This document shows positions 41,441 through 49,205 of a DNA stretch of 64,000 nt, one piece after another; the first letter of the stretch is position 1; each line of letters opens with the position of its first letter. The notes under the pieces are model-generated. The model made no database searches, had not been told where the DNA came from, and was given only the letters and a program-made list of their open reading frames with translations. Position numbers and translations under genes: made by a program. The stretch spans positions 3,596,001 through 3,660,000 of the forward strand of contig OZ252114.1 of the NCBI GenBank assembly GCA_965248635.1. The letters run 5' to 3'. This stretch comes from CBDAPI01 sp965248635 (GTDB taxonomy: Bacteria; Acidobacteriota; UBA6911; RPQK01; CBDAPI01).

Positions 41441-41872
41441 ATGACAGACCGTCTTCCATCAATGCCGTTTTTTGTTGGGGACTACCTGGGGTCGGTCAGT
41501 GTGCGCCTGATGACGCTGGCTGAAAGGGGTGCCTACACCCATCTTTTGTTCATGAATTGGCAGGAAGGCCGGCTCGAAAAAAATCCAAAACAATTAGCGA
41601 AATTATTGGATTGTTCTTTGGAAGAATTCGAACAGATTTGGGAGGGAATCAAGGACAAATTCAAGGAAGATTCTAAAGGGCGGATCTACAACAAGAAGGT
41701 CGAAGACGTTAAAAATCAATGCCTTACAATAAAAAAGAAGCGCTCAAAAGTGGGAAGCAAGGGTGGAAAAGCGACTCAAGCAAAGCTCAAGCAAAGCTCA
41801 AGCAAAGCTCAAGCAAACCTTCAAGCAAAAATCAACCTCCAGTCCATACCATACCAGTCTATACCAATCTAG
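41441..41872 (+). CDS. DUF1376 phage replication protein, N-terminal part (frame broken at an 11-bp repeat)
   Basis: 143 aa. MPFFVGDYLGSVSVRLMTLAERGAYTHLLFMNWQEGRL is the DUF1376 (YdaU-like) domain of phage replication modules. The frame continues through KKKRSKVGSKGGKATQAKLKQ into a repeat region (CTCAAGCAAAG x4, 41775-41818) and stops at 41872. The matching C-terminal half of such proteins is in another frame at 41719-42315. Removing one 11-bp unit would fuse the two into one ~287-aa protein. Confidence 0.75.
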   Translation: MTDRLPSMPFFVGDYLGSVSVRLMTLAERGAYTHLLFMNWQEGRLEKNPKQLAKLLDCSLEEFEQIWEGIKDKFKEDSKGRIYNKKVEDVKNQCLTIKKKRSKVGSKGGKATQAKLKQSSSKAQANLQAKINLQSIPYQSIPI

Positions 41873-42315
41873 ACCAACAGCCTTCTCAGAATCCTCTGGA
41901 TTCTTCGAAGTCTGAAAAAGAAAAAGGGTCCCTTACGGGACCCCAAAAAGAAAAAGAAAAATCGGCGCTCGATAGCGCCTCTTCGTCACCTCACGGTGAC
42001 GGATGCTCTGAGCCAAACGGCTTTGACGAATTCTGGAGGGAGTACCCGCGAAAAGTCGGCAAGCAGGCCGCACGAAAGGCGTGGAAGAAGCGCCGACCGG
42101 GGACGCAACTCGCAGAAACCATCGTCGAGGCCATCCAGGCGCAGGTGGGCAAGGGGCATTTCCAGGGCAACGATGGCCAACAGTACATCCCCAACCCCGC
42201 AACGTGGTTGAACCAGGAGCGATGGGAGGATGAAATCGTCCCATCGGTGGAGGAAAAGCGAAAGCGAAAGTGGGAGGAAATTTCCAAGAAAGTGTCCCAG
42301 GAGTCCGAGCCATGA
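41719..42315 (+). CDS. C-terminal half of the DUF1376 replication protein, in another frame
   Basis: Open frame of 198 codons. The biologically meaningful part starts after the 11-bp repeat: a Ser/Lys/Gln linker, then NGFDEFWREYPRKVGKQAARKAWKKRRPG and YIPNPATWLNQERWED, the conserved C-terminal block of phage replication-organiser proteins. The ATG at 41719 lies within the DUF1376 frame and has no clear ribosome site, so this half is likely expressed only when repeat number restores the frame. The stop overlaps the next start (ATGA). Confidence 0.65.
   Translation: MPYNKKEALKSGKQGWKSDSSKAQAKLKQSSSKPSSKNQPPVHTIPVYTNLDQQPSQNPLDSSKSEKEKGSLTGPQKEKEKSALDSASSSPHGDGCSEPNGFDEFWREYPRKVGKQAARKAWKKRRPGTQLAETIVEAIQAQVGKGHFQGNDGQQYIPNPATWLNQERWEDEIVPSVEEKRKRKWEEISKKVSQESEP
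41775..41818 (+). repeat. 11-bp tandem repeat (CTCAAGCAAAG x4) inside the DUF1376 gene
   Basis: Units at 41775, 41786, 41797 and 41808; the last ends in C. Because 11 is not divisible by 3, each gain or loss shifts the frame downstream. Contraction to three units joins the two halves of the gene. Confidence 0.88.
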
Positions 42316-42704
42316 TCCCGATGCAATTTTGCCGGAAACTAGAGGCCTACTACGGCAGGGACATGAACCCGGAGCTAACGGAGGAGATGCTCCGATACCT
42401 GAGAAGGTTCCCCCAGGAATCCCTCGAGAAGATCTACCGGAAGACGCTCGAGATATGCATCTTCTTGCCCAATGTCGCCCACGTTCGGAAAGCATCCGAG
42501 GACTTCCTGATCCGGACCCCTGGGAAGACGAAAACACAGGGTTGTCCCCAGTGCCAATACACGACCTGGGTTGTCGTGACCCTGCACCACCCGCTAAAGA
42601 AGGGCGAGACCTACGAAGCGGTCAAGACCTGCAAGTGCACGCCTCGGAAGATCAAGCCTGCAGCTTCCGCAGCCCCGGAGGACGAGGAGGAGGTGCCGTT
42701 TTGA
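42312..42704 (+). CDS. Phage protein with C-terminal zinc-ribbon-like cysteines
   Basis: 130 aa from ATG 42312 (MIPMQFCRKLEAYYGRDMNPE), ATGA-coupled to the gene before. Helical N-terminal half, then a Cys pattern CPQC...CKC near residues 77-108, compatible with a zinc-bound ribbon, and an acidic tail DEEEVPF. Position after the replication gene suggests a helicase-loader or related accessory role; this is inferred from position only. Confidence 0.55.
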   Translation: MIPMQFCRKLEAYYGRDMNPELTEEMLRYLRRFPQESLEKIYRKTLEICIFLPNVAHVRKASEDFLIRTPGKTKTQGCPQCQYTTWVVVTLHHPLKKGETYEAVKTCKCTPRKIKPAASAAPEDEEEVPF

Positions 42705-42994
42705 GCCGTATCAGCCAAACCCGAGGCAAGAACACCGAGCTGGCCATAGCCAAGGAACTGGGGGCCAAGCGCAATCACTTCGAGCGGGAGGACCTGAGCC
42801 ATCCCATCCTCTCCGTCGAGGTCAAGCATCGCAAGGAGCTGCCCCGGTTCCTGGTTCAGTGCATGGCCCAGGCGAAGGCGGCTGCTCCCGTTACGAAGAT
42901 TCCCTGCGTGGTGCTGCACGGGCACGGGAAGAGCCATCTGGACGATCTGGTGGTGATGCGCCTGGGGGATCTCAAGGACATCGTGGGGGATTAG
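42701..42994 (+). CDS. Putative PD-(D/E)XK-like resolvase/nuclease, small
   Basis: 97 aa from TTG 42701, overlapping the previous stop (TTGA). LSRISQTRGKNTELAIAKELGAKRN, then HPILSVEVKHRKELPRFLVQCMAQA and IPCVVLHGHGKSHLDDLVVMRL. An early Glu and the core E-V-K are the layout of PD-(D/E)XK Holliday-junction-resolvase-like nucleases common in phage replication modules. Assignment is by motif pattern only. Confidence 0.5.
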   Translation: MSRISQTRGKNTELAIAKELGAKRNHFEREDLSHPILSVEVKHRKELPRFLVQCMAQAKAAAPVTKIPCVVLHGHGKSHLDDLVVMRLGDLKDIVGD

Positions 42995-43000
42995 GGTGCA

Positions 43001-43288
43001 TTATCTGCTTGAGACCAATGATTCGATACTATCAACGTCAGTTGAAACGCGGGCACTGTCGAGGTCGTACAGTTTCTGCAAATTCAACCAGAATTCGGGG
43101 GTCATTCCGAGGGCCTTCCCGATACGCAAGGCCGTGTCCGCCGTGATAGACCGGCGTCCGTGAATGATCTCGTTAATGCGCCGCGGCGGTGTTCCGATTG
43201 CCTTCGCCAAGCGGTACTGGCTGATCCCAAGTTCGTCGAGGATTTCCGCCAAATGTTCGCCAGGATGGATTAACTCGATAGTGGCCAT
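43001..43288 (-). CDS. higA: HigA-type antitoxin
   Basis: 95 aa from ATG 43288 (MATIELIHPGEHLAEILDELG). Xre-type helix-turn-helix: SQYRLAKAIGTPPRRINEIIHGRRSITADTALRIGKALG, then the HigA hallmark TPEFWLNLQKLYDL. It neutralises HigB and represses the operon. It lies 10 bp after higB on the minus strand, the toxin-first order usual for HigBA. It is opposite to all surrounding phage genes. Confidence 0.92.
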   Translation of the reverse strand: MATIELIHPGEHLAEILDELGISQYRLAKAIGTPPRRINEIIHGRRSITADTALRIGKALGMTPEFWLNLQKLYDLDSARVSTDVDSIESLVSSR

Positions 43289-43298
43289 GGTTTTCTCC

Positions 43299-43577
43299 TT
43301 AGTGGTAATCAGTGATTGCAATCTCCATTGCCCCTTGCTCTGTCCAGCGAAAGCAAACGCGCCATTGGTCGTTGATGCGGATGCTGTGTTGGCCTTTTCG
43401 GTCACCACTTAAGGCCTTGAGGCGATGAGACGGTGGAATGCGAAGGTCGGACAAAGCAGTCGCCGCAACGACGCGCTGAAGTCGCATGCGCGCCCGGCGT
43501 TGGATGTCAGCCGGTAAGCGGAGAGAGGTCTGTCCGTGAAAGAGATGCTCGGTATTTTTATCCTTGAATTGCCTCAC
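43299..43577 (-). CDS. higB: HigB-type toxin (RelE/ParE fold)
   Basis: 92 aa. RLPADIQRRARMRLQRVVAA, LRIPPSHRLKALSGDRKGQHSIRINDQWRVCFRW and IAITDYH are the HigB/RelE pattern; conserved Arg and His side chains of the mRNA-cutting site are present. It inhibits translation by cleaving ribosome-bound mRNA. It is transcribed before higA from the promoter at 43584-43612. Confidence 0.92.
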   Translation of the reverse strand: MRQFKDKNTEHLFHGQTSLRLPADIQRRARMRLQRVVAATALSDLRIPPSHRLKALSGDRKGQHSIRINDQWRVCFRWTEQGAMEIAITDYH

Positions 43578-43583
43578 GGGTTT

Positions 43584-43612
43584 ATATTAACCCATCAAGA
43601 TAATAACGTCAA
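43584..43612 (-). promoter_or_regulatory. higBA promoter with operator-like inverted repeat
   Basis: On the minus strand TTGACG (43607-43612) and TAATAT (43584-43589) are separated by 17 bp. The -10 box lies between GGGTT and AACCC arms, a likely HigA operator giving autorepression. Confidence 0.65.
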
Positions 43613-43809
43613 TGGTTAAGACAAGAAAAAGTCACGGCTTGGACCCAGACATCCTGGCGGCAGCCAAGGAGATTCAGAGAATGAGGAAGGAGGGCAAGCT
43701 GGAAGGAGTACGTCAGATCGTCCTGCACTGTCGCGATGGTCAGATCAAATTGGTGCAGGTTGAGTCGAGTTTGCGCAGACCATTGAAAGCTGTCACTGAA
43801 CTGTGCTAA
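43612..43809 (+). CDS. Small hypothetical phage protein
   Basis: 65 aa from ATG 43612 (MVKTRKSHGLDPDILAAAKEIQRM). Basic, helical N-terminus; strand-like C-terminus (GVRQIVLHCRDGQIKLVQVE). Divergent from higBA, its start touching the higBA -35 box. No family recognised. Confidence 0.5.
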   Translation: MVKTRKSHGLDPDILAAAKEIQRMRKEGKLEGVRQIVLHCRDGQIKLVQVESSLRRPLKAVTELC

Positions 43810-44013
43810 GTTCTTAAGCGACCCCAACGGCAAACCACCTACCTACCCGCCGCGGTCATCCTGGCGTGGTTGTGTCTTCAAAACAAGCGCGGCCTACAAC
43901 TGAAAACTAAGGCCCCCCGCCATATCTGGCGCATTGCGGGACCAACGATCCAGCCGAACTATGCCTCGACAACACCGTAAGCCCCGAAGCCGTCTTAAGC
44001 GGCAGGAGGAGGT
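43810..44013. other. Spacer with no clear gene
   Basis: 204 bp before the next small phage gene; several overlapping short frames, none with domain character. A good AGGAGG ribosome site lies near its right end (44006-44011). Confidence 0.35.
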
Positions 44014-44244
44014 GTGTCGGGAGTCCGGGAGGAACAGCGCTATCTCTCAGGCCGAAGAATCCCCGGCATCGAGCGTCCCAGGTGGGGAGGCCAGACGAGC
44101 TTTTCCTCCGGTCTTCGCTGCCGCCCTCCCCGCACGGAACTGGATATGGCCGAGCGGGAGTTTCAGGCCTACAAGAACCGGTACCTGGAGGAGAACCCCA
44201 TCCGTGGGGAGAAGTCAGCCCAGGCCGTCATGGAGTCCCGATGA
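44014..44244 (+). CDS. Small hypothetical phage protein
   Basis: 76 aa from GTG 44014, AGGAGG ribosome site just upstream. Arg-rich N-terminus (MSGVREEQRYLSGRRIPGIE), then an acidic amphipathic helix (MAEREFQAYKNRYLEENPIRG). An internal ATG at 44146 could give a 32-aa product. ATGA overlap with the next gene. Function unknown. Confidence 0.45.
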   Translation: MSGVREEQRYLSGRRIPGIERPRWGGQTSFSSGLRCRPPRTELDMAEREFQAYKNRYLEENPIRGEKSAQAVMESR

Positions 44245-44453
44245 CGAACGGAAACGGACTCGCGCAGCTGCGAAAGAACTGGTCGGTGGTGGCTTTCATC
44301 CTGACGGTGGTCTTTTTCGCGGGGATCGTCTGGTCCTTCACGCAGGGAGACTACATCGAGCGACGGGAGTTCGAGGCCGTGATCCGGCGGATTGACGAGA
44401 ACCTGGAAACCATCAAGGAATTGATGCTTCACGAGCAAGGGAGGGAGAGATGA
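44241..44453 (+). CDS. Small single-pass membrane protein of the lysis module
   Basis: 70 aa from ATG 44241. One membrane helix near the N-terminus (VVAFILTVVFFAGIVWSF) and a C-terminal coiled-coil-like helix (RREFEAVIRRIDENLETIKELM). It precedes the endolysin and holin, so a spanin- or XhlA-like accessory lysis role is plausible but unproven. Confidence 0.55.
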   Translation: MTNGNGLAQLRKNWSVVAFILTVVFFAGIVWSFTQGDYIERREFEAVIRRIDENLETIKELMLHEQGRER

Positions 44454-44578
44454 GACCTGTAACTCGATTTTATGAAAAGTCGCTGCTTCTGGAGCCAGGA
44501 GATTTCCGGGCCCGCAAATGGGCGTGTGCGACCTGGACCCTGGCCATCGGCTTCCTGTTGGGCTGGCTGTTGACGTGA
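44450..44578 (+). CDS. Very small membrane protein
   Basis: 42 aa from ATG 44450, overlapping the previous stop (ATGA) and followed by the endolysin GTG inside its own stop. MRPVTRFYEKSLLLEPGDF then one helix ATWTLAIGFLLGWLL. Tight coupling on both sides supports it as a real gene of the lysis cassette. Confidence 0.5.
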   Translation: MRPVTRFYEKSLLLEPGDFRARKWACATWTLAIGFLLGWLLT

Positions 44579-45003
44579 ACCCAGTCCCCGTGATCGCCGC
44601 CTCGCACTGGCGGGAGATCGACCTGTGCGATTGGCCCTGGGAACACTTCAAGTCCCAGGAACTCGCCAGCCGTGGGGATGGGTCGGTGTGTACGGTCTTG
44701 GATGCTGGTGACCTACTGGAGCGGCTTCGAGCACTCATCGGTAAGCCCCTGATCATCACGTCCGGTTACCGGGACCCGATCCACAATGCACGTGTCGGCG
44801 GAGCTCCGCTGTCGCGTCACAAGGTCGGGGATGCCTTCGACATCCAGCTGGGGAACCTGAACCGCTACGAACTAGCCGATGCCGCCGCCGAGGTGGGGTT
44901 CACCGGCATGGGCAAGTACCAGACGTTTTTGCACGTGGACACCCGTCCTGGCTATGCCTTGTGGTTCGGGGGTGAAAGGAGCAAAGAGCAATGGATTTCC
45001 TAG
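44575..45003 (+). CDS. Endolysin, peptidase M15 (zinc D,D-carboxy/endopeptidase-like)
   Basis: 142 aa from GTG 44575, which overlaps the preceding stop. Zinc-site motifs: SGYRDPIHNARVGGAPLSRHKVGDAFDIQ (H and D ligands of the SxHxxGxAxD motif) and FLHVDTRPG. It cuts peptidoglycan cross-bridges during lysis. No signal peptide, so it should rely on the downstream holin. Confidence 0.85.
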   Translation: MNPVPVIAASHWREIDLCDWPWEHFKSQELASRGDGSVCTVLDAGDLLERLRALIGKPLIITSGYRDPIHNARVGGAPLSRHKVGDAFDIQLGNLNRYELADAAAEVGFTGMGKYQTFLHVDTRPGYALWFGGERSKEQWIS

Positions 45004-45530
45004 GCGCTTTAGGGTCGGCGGTTACGGGATTGGCTGGCGGTGGATTTCTGGGGGCGTTGTTGGGCATCGGCTCGAAGTTTCTGCAGGAGCGCCAACGACA
45101 GGGGTGGCAAGAGAAAGTCTGGAAGCATGAGAAAGAGCTGCTGGAGTTGCAATCCCAAGCCCGCGCCAGCGAGACCGAATCCGAGCTTCAGATCGTCCGG
45201 GAAGAAGGATCCTGGACGGCGCTACGTCAGTCGATGCAGATGGACCAGGCCGTAATGGGATCTGAGCGATTGTCGGGATGGGTACTCAACATACGCAGTT
45301 TGTGGAGGCCGATGCTCACCCTGGTTTTGGCGGCTCTGGTGCTGTGGATCTGGGTCAGCTTAACCGGCATGTTGCGGGGAGAATCGAGCGTCCTAGACTT
45401 CCTCGCTCCAGAGGCCATCCTGGAGCTGTTGTCCTACATCGTCTACTCGGTCGTGTTTGCCGCCTCGACGGCGGCGCTGTGGTGGTTCGGCGACCGGGCG
45501 CTCTCGCCTCCGGGGACCAAGCATAAGTGA
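44991..45530 (+). CDS. Holin, three-TM type
   Basis: 179 aa from ATG 44991, overlapping the endolysin end. Gly-rich N-terminal helix (ALGSAVTGLAGGGFLGALLG), a long charged coiled coil (~30-90), then two strong membrane helices (MLTLVLAALVLWIWVSL and LLSYIVYSVVFAASTAALWWF). It resembles the three-TM holin family known from gene-transfer agents and siphoviruses. It makes the hole for endolysin release. Confidence 0.72.
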   Translation: MDFLGALGSAVTGLAGGGFLGALLGIGSKFLQERQRQGWQEKVWKHEKELLELQSQARASETESELQIVREEGSWTALRQSMQMDQAVMGSERLSGWVLNIRSLWRPMLTLVLAALVLWIWVSLTGMLRGESSVLDFLAPEAILELLSYIVYSVVFAASTAALWWFGDRALSPPGTKHK

Positions 45531-45559
45531 GAGGAAACGGGACTTTGGTACTCGCTTGG

Positions 45560-45889
45560 TTACACGTGATTGCTGAGTGTGTCAGTGACCCACTGATTAA
45601 GGCTTTTCCCTTCGGCGGCGGCGGCGGCGACAGCACTCGCATGCAACTCTGGCGGAATGCGTACATTGAACTTTCCCGAATACTGTTTTCTAGGTTCTAC
45701 ATCGTCCTCTTCGCACATCTCAAGAAACACTTTGAGCGATGCCGTTCCTTCCTTCTTGAGGCCGGGAATATCCTGGGCATAGAAGTCCGCGCCCCCGTTC
45801 AGGTCAACGAATTCACCCCGAAACATCGCGATGTCGGGGTCGAACTGGATGATGGCGTGGTAGCCGTTGATCTCCATCGTGTTCCTCAT
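45560..45889 (-). CDS. hicB: HicB-type antitoxin
   Basis: 109 aa from ATG 45889; an alternative start is M5. N-terminal HicB domain (MEINGYHAIIQFDPDIAMFRGEF) and C-terminal ribbon-helix-helix (GKFNVRIPPELHASAVAAAAAEGKSLNQWVTDTL). It neutralises HicA and represses its promoter. It overlaps hicA by 4 bp, downstream of it on the minus strand. Confidence 0.9.
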   Translation of the reverse strand: MRNTMEINGYHAIIQFDPDIAMFRGEFVDLNGGADFYAQDIPGLKKEGTASLKVFLEMCEEDDVEPRKQYSGKFNVRIPPELHASAVAAAAAEGKSLNQWVTDTLSNHV

Positions 45890-46140
45890 GGTTCTACTCC
45901 GTTTTGTTTTAGCCAGTCGCGAATGCTTGCCACTGCACCCTTGTCCGTGTGGGGAGAGGGATGCGGACGGTGGAATACGCGCCGGTCACCGAACAACCGC
46001 ACGCCGACGCGAGATCCTTCCCGCTCGCTGATTTCCGCGCCTAATTCGGCAAACAACGCTTCGATGTCCCGCCACGGGATATTGCCGCTGACCGGACGGC
46101 CGAAGATTAAGGCGAGCGTTTTTCGATGCTTGCGCTTCAC
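45886..46140 (-). CDS. hicA: HicA-type toxin
   Basis: 84 aa. WRDIEALFAELGAEISEREGSRVGVRLFGDRRVFHRPHPSPHTDKGAVASIRDWLKQNG is the HicA double-stranded-RNA-binding-like fold with its conserved His (FHRPH). HicA inactivates mRNAs. First gene of the pair, immediately downstream of a clear promoter/operator. Confidence 0.9.
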   Translation of the reverse strand: MKRKHRKTLALIFGRPVSGNIPWRDIEALFAELGAEISEREGSRVGVRLFGDRRVFHRPHPSPHTDKGAVASIRDWLKQNGVEP

Positions 46141-46147
46141 AAGATAT

Positions 46148-46177
46148 ATAGTACTAAAAACTAGTACTGAATGTCAA
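46148..46177 (-). promoter_or_regulatory. hicAB promoter with AGTACT operator repeats
   Basis: On the minus strand TTGACA (46172-46177), 18-bp spacer, TACTAT (46148-46153). The palindrome AGTACT occurs at 46150-46155 and 46163-46168, one overlapping the -10 box, a likely HicB site. Confidence 0.65.
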
Positions 46178-46226
46178 GCGGTTCTTTCCCAGTGATAAGG
46201 GATGTCTAGCTGCACAAATAGGACGA

Positions 46227-46610
46227 TTGCTTACGCGCGCGCGTAAAGGGACTCGCGTCCGAAAATGGGAGTCCCGATTTTTAGAGTCGTTGTCAGAATT
46301 CGCCAACGTTAGCCAAGCCTGCAAGGACGCAGGAGTAGGACGCTCCGCAGTCTACCAACGACGGGAGAAGGACGCTTTGTTCCGTGCCACGTGGGACGCC
46401 GCCATTGAGGACGCCATTGACGGCATTGAATTGGCGGTCACCAAGGCGGCGCTGCAGGGAGACATGGCTACCGCCCGCTGGTTCCTGAGCCGGAGAAGGC
46501 CGCACATCTACGGCGACCGCATGGCGCTGGAGCACCACGGGAAGGACGGAGGACCGGTGGTGGTGACTGTCGATCTGGGGGAGAACAAGGGAAATCTCAA
46601 CCGCTCATGA
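46227..46610 (+). CDS. Phage terminase small subunit-like protein
   Basis: 127 aa from TTG 46227. N-terminal helix-turn-helix WESRFLESLSEFANVSQACKDAGVGRSAVYQRRE, then a helical oligomerisation part (AIEDAIDGIELAVTKAALQGDMATARWFLSRRRP). This is the usual layout of small terminases that recognise phage DNA ends. It is ATGA-coupled to the large terminase. Confidence 0.72.
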   Translation: MLTRARKGTRVRKWESRFLESLSEFANVSQACKDAGVGRSAVYQRREKDALFRATWDAAIEDAIDGIELAVTKAALQGDMATARWFLSRRRPHIYGDRMALEHHGKDGGPVVVTVDLGENKGNLNRS

Positions 46611-47834
46611 GCATGGCGGTCGGCATCGATACAAAGACGACTCACTACACCTTCAAGAGGCCCGCCCTGGCTGTACGCCAAGCAGCGGGAGGCGATTTTT
46701 CACACCGCACGATATGGCCTCGTCGAGGCTTCCACGAAGTCTGGAAAGACCCACGGCTGCATTGCCTGGCTAGCGGAGCAGGCCTGGTCCAAGGGCCGTC
46801 CGGGTCGTAACTATTGGTGGGTGGCCCCAGTCTATCCGCAGGCCAAGATTGCCTATAGGCGTTTGCGAAGATCCATGTCAATCGACGTGCAGCATCCGAA
46901 CGACACGGAGCGAAGTATCAGTCTGCCCAACGGGGCGACCATCTGGTTCAAGTCAGGCGAGAAGCCGGACAACCTGTACGGAGAGGACGTGTACGCCGCC
47001 GTGTTGGACGAGGCTAGCCGCATGAGGGAAGAAGCCTGGCATGCGGTCCGGTCCACGCTGACGGCGACACGCGGGCCGGTGCGTTGCATCGGCAATGTGA
47101 GGGGCCGCAAGAACTGGTTTTACCGGCTGGCAAGGCGAGCGGAAGCCGGAGAGGCGGATATGGCCTACCATCGGATCACGGCCCACGACGCGATTGCAGC
47201 GGGAGTGCTGGTCCAGGATGAGATCGAAGATGCCCAGCGGCAACTGCCCGATTCTGTTTTCAGGGAACTCTACCTGGCAGAGGCTACCGACGATGAAGGC
47301 AACCCCTTCGGGATCAAAGCCATTCGCGCCTGCACCGAGTCCGAGATAGCGAGTGGAGACCCCGTGGCCTGGGGCTGGGATTTGGCCAAGAGCCAGGACT
47401 GGACGGTGGGAATCGGGTTGAGCAAAGACGGCTCCGTGTGCCGGTACCATCGTTTTCAGAAGCCCTGGCAGGAGACCTTTGAGGCGATCCTTCGGGAGAC
47501 CGGGGACACGCCTGCATTGGTGGACTCCACCGGCGTAGGAGACCCCATCGTGGAACGTCTGCAACGGGAAGGGGGAGAGCACTTCGAGGGCTACCACTTC
47601 ACCTCCAGCTCGAAACAGAAGCTCATGGAAGGGTTGGCGGCGGGCATCCAGAAGTCGGAGGTGCGCTACCCGGAAGGCGTGATCCGGCTGGAGCTGGAAG
47701 CCTTCGAGTACGCCTACAGCCGGTCGGGTGTGCGCTACTCGGCCCCCGAGGGCCAGCATGACGACTGCGTGTGCGCCCTGGCGCTGGCCTATCACAAGTT
47801 GAGGCGACCGGTGTTGCGTTGGAGGGCCTTGTAA
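46607..47834 (+). CDS. Phage terminase large subunit (N-terminus in a different frame)
   Basis: Translation begins at ATG 46607 (MSMAVGIDTKTTHYTFKRP) but must shift +1 at about 46661-46668 (CCCGCCC) to read PWLYAKQREAIF, the Walker A region EASTKSGKTHG, then WWVAPVYPQAK, AAVLDEASRM (Walker B) and the nuclease acidic residues in WGWDLAKSQDW, VDSTGVG and QHDDCVCALALAY. The second frame has no start before the Walker A motif. Total ~408 aa. One extra base in an otherwise complete gene implies a recent lesion or an assembly indel. It packages phage DNA into proheads. Confidence 0.8.
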
Positions 47835-49205
47835 TTGTGGAAATGGCTTCAGAAGGCCGTGGGGCAAATGCGGCACCCGCAGTCCTCCCCGCTCTCTTTG
47901 GATTTGCAGGGGTCGTCCTGGCCCTTTTCGGATGCACCGCGGACGCGGGTCGATTACCGGAGGGAGGTCGGAAGCGGCTACGGATCTTCGGTCCTCATGG
48001 CCCCGGTGCACTGGGTAGCTCGGACCTTTCCCGAAGCGCCGCTTCAGGTCGAGCAGGAGACCCCGGAAGGCTTCGAGAAGGTCCTGGGCCACGACCTGAC
48101 GGCCTTGCTTCGCCAGCCGAACCCTTTCTACTCAGGGACGACGCTGTGGATGGCGACGCTCTCCAGTTGGATTCTCTCGGGCAATGCCTACTGGATCAAG
48201 GTTCGCAACGCCCAGCGGAAGCCAATCGAGCTATGGTACGTGCCCCACTGGATGATCGGCCCCAAGTGGCCCGAGGATGGAAGCGTTTTTATCTCGCACT
48301 ACGAGTACCGGCCAAGGGGGCATGGGGAGCGGATCGAGATCGAGGACGTGATTCACTTCCGGCATGGGATGACCCCACACAATCCGCGCCTGGGGGTGTC
48401 TCCCTTGCAGGCCGTTTTGCGGGAAGTCTTCACCGATGACGAGGCCAGCCGGTTTACGGCTACGGTGCTCAGAAACATGGGAGTGATCGGGATGGTGATG
48501 AGTCCCACGGAAGGCGGGATCACGGCCACGGAAGACGATGTCGCCGAGACGAAGAAAAAGCTGATGGAACGGTTCACGGGCAGCCGTCGCGGCGAGCCGT
48601 TGGTGATGGAGAGTCCCACGGACGTGCACCAGTTCGGCTTTTCGCTCGACAAGATGGATCTCTCCAGCATTCGCAATATCTCCGAAGAGCGTGTGTGCGC
48701 CGCGCTGGGCATTCCGGCGGCGGTGGTGGGATTCGGTACCGGACTCCAGCAAACCAAGGTGGGGGCCACCATGAAGGAACTGCGGCGTCTGGCCTGGGAA
48801 GGCAACCTGATCCCGACGCAGCGGTTTTTCGCTGAGGCTCTGGAGGGGTCCTTGCTCGTGGACTTCGAGGAGAGCCCGGAGCAGTTCCGGGTGGTGTTCG
48901 ACCGCTCGGACGTGGAAGCTCTGAAGGATTCCGAAAACGAGCTGAATGAGCGGCTTGCCACTGCGGTTAAGGGCGGCTACATGCAGGTGGCCGAAGCCCG
49001 AGAGGAAAAGGGCCTGGAGGTAACGGATGCCGACCGGATCTACCTTCGTCCCATTGCCATGATTGAGATCCTGGCGGGTGAGCCGCGTCCGGTATTGCCG
49101 GAGAAAGGGCGCAAGATCGCCGGGACTGGAGATTGGATTGCCCGATCCTGTGGCGCGGGAGATCGTCGCCACAGGAGGGACGCGCATGGGGCTGATCGAC
49201 CTTGA
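47835..49205 (+). CDS. Phage portal protein (HK97-like)
   Basis: 456 aa from TTG 47835, directly after terminase. Portal pattern: VHWVARTFPEAPLQVE, LLRQPNPFYSGTTLWMATLSSWILSGNAYWIKVRN, VIHFRHGMTPHNPRLGVSPLQAVLREV, SLDKMDLSSIRNISEERVCAALGIPAAVVGF and LRRLAWEGNLIPTQRFFAE. It forms the dodecameric DNA gate. The last ~35 residues (IARSCGAGDRRHRRDAHG) look out of frame, since head-morphogenesis coding runs in the +1 frame there. Confidence 0.88.
   Translation: MWKWLQKAVGQMRHPQSSPLSLDLQGSSWPFSDAPRTRVDYRREVGSGYGSSVLMAPVHWVARTFPEAPLQVEQETPEGFEKVLGHDLTALLRQPNPFYSGTTLWMATLSSWILSGNAYWIKVRNAQRKPIELWYVPHWMIGPKWPEDGSVFISHYEYRPRGHGERIEIEDVIHFRHGMTPHNPRLGVSPLQAVLREVFTDDEASRFTATVLRNMGVIGMVMSPTEGGITATEDDVAETKKKLMERFTGSRRGEPLVMESPTDVHQFGFSLDKMDLSSIRNISEERVCAALGIPAAVVGFGTGLQQTKVGATMKELRRLAWEGNLIPTQRFFAEALEGSLLVDFEESPEQFRVVFDRSDVEALKDSENELNERLATAVKGGYMQVAEAREEKGLEVTDADRIYLRPIAMIEILAGEPRPVLPEKGRKIAGTGDWIARSCGAGDRRHRRDAHGADRP

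Noticed and set aside
46655..46670. Programmed +1 frameshift in terminase
   Set aside because: CCC-G could slip, but there is no stop codon, rare codon or stimulatory element at the site; a simple indel is more likely.
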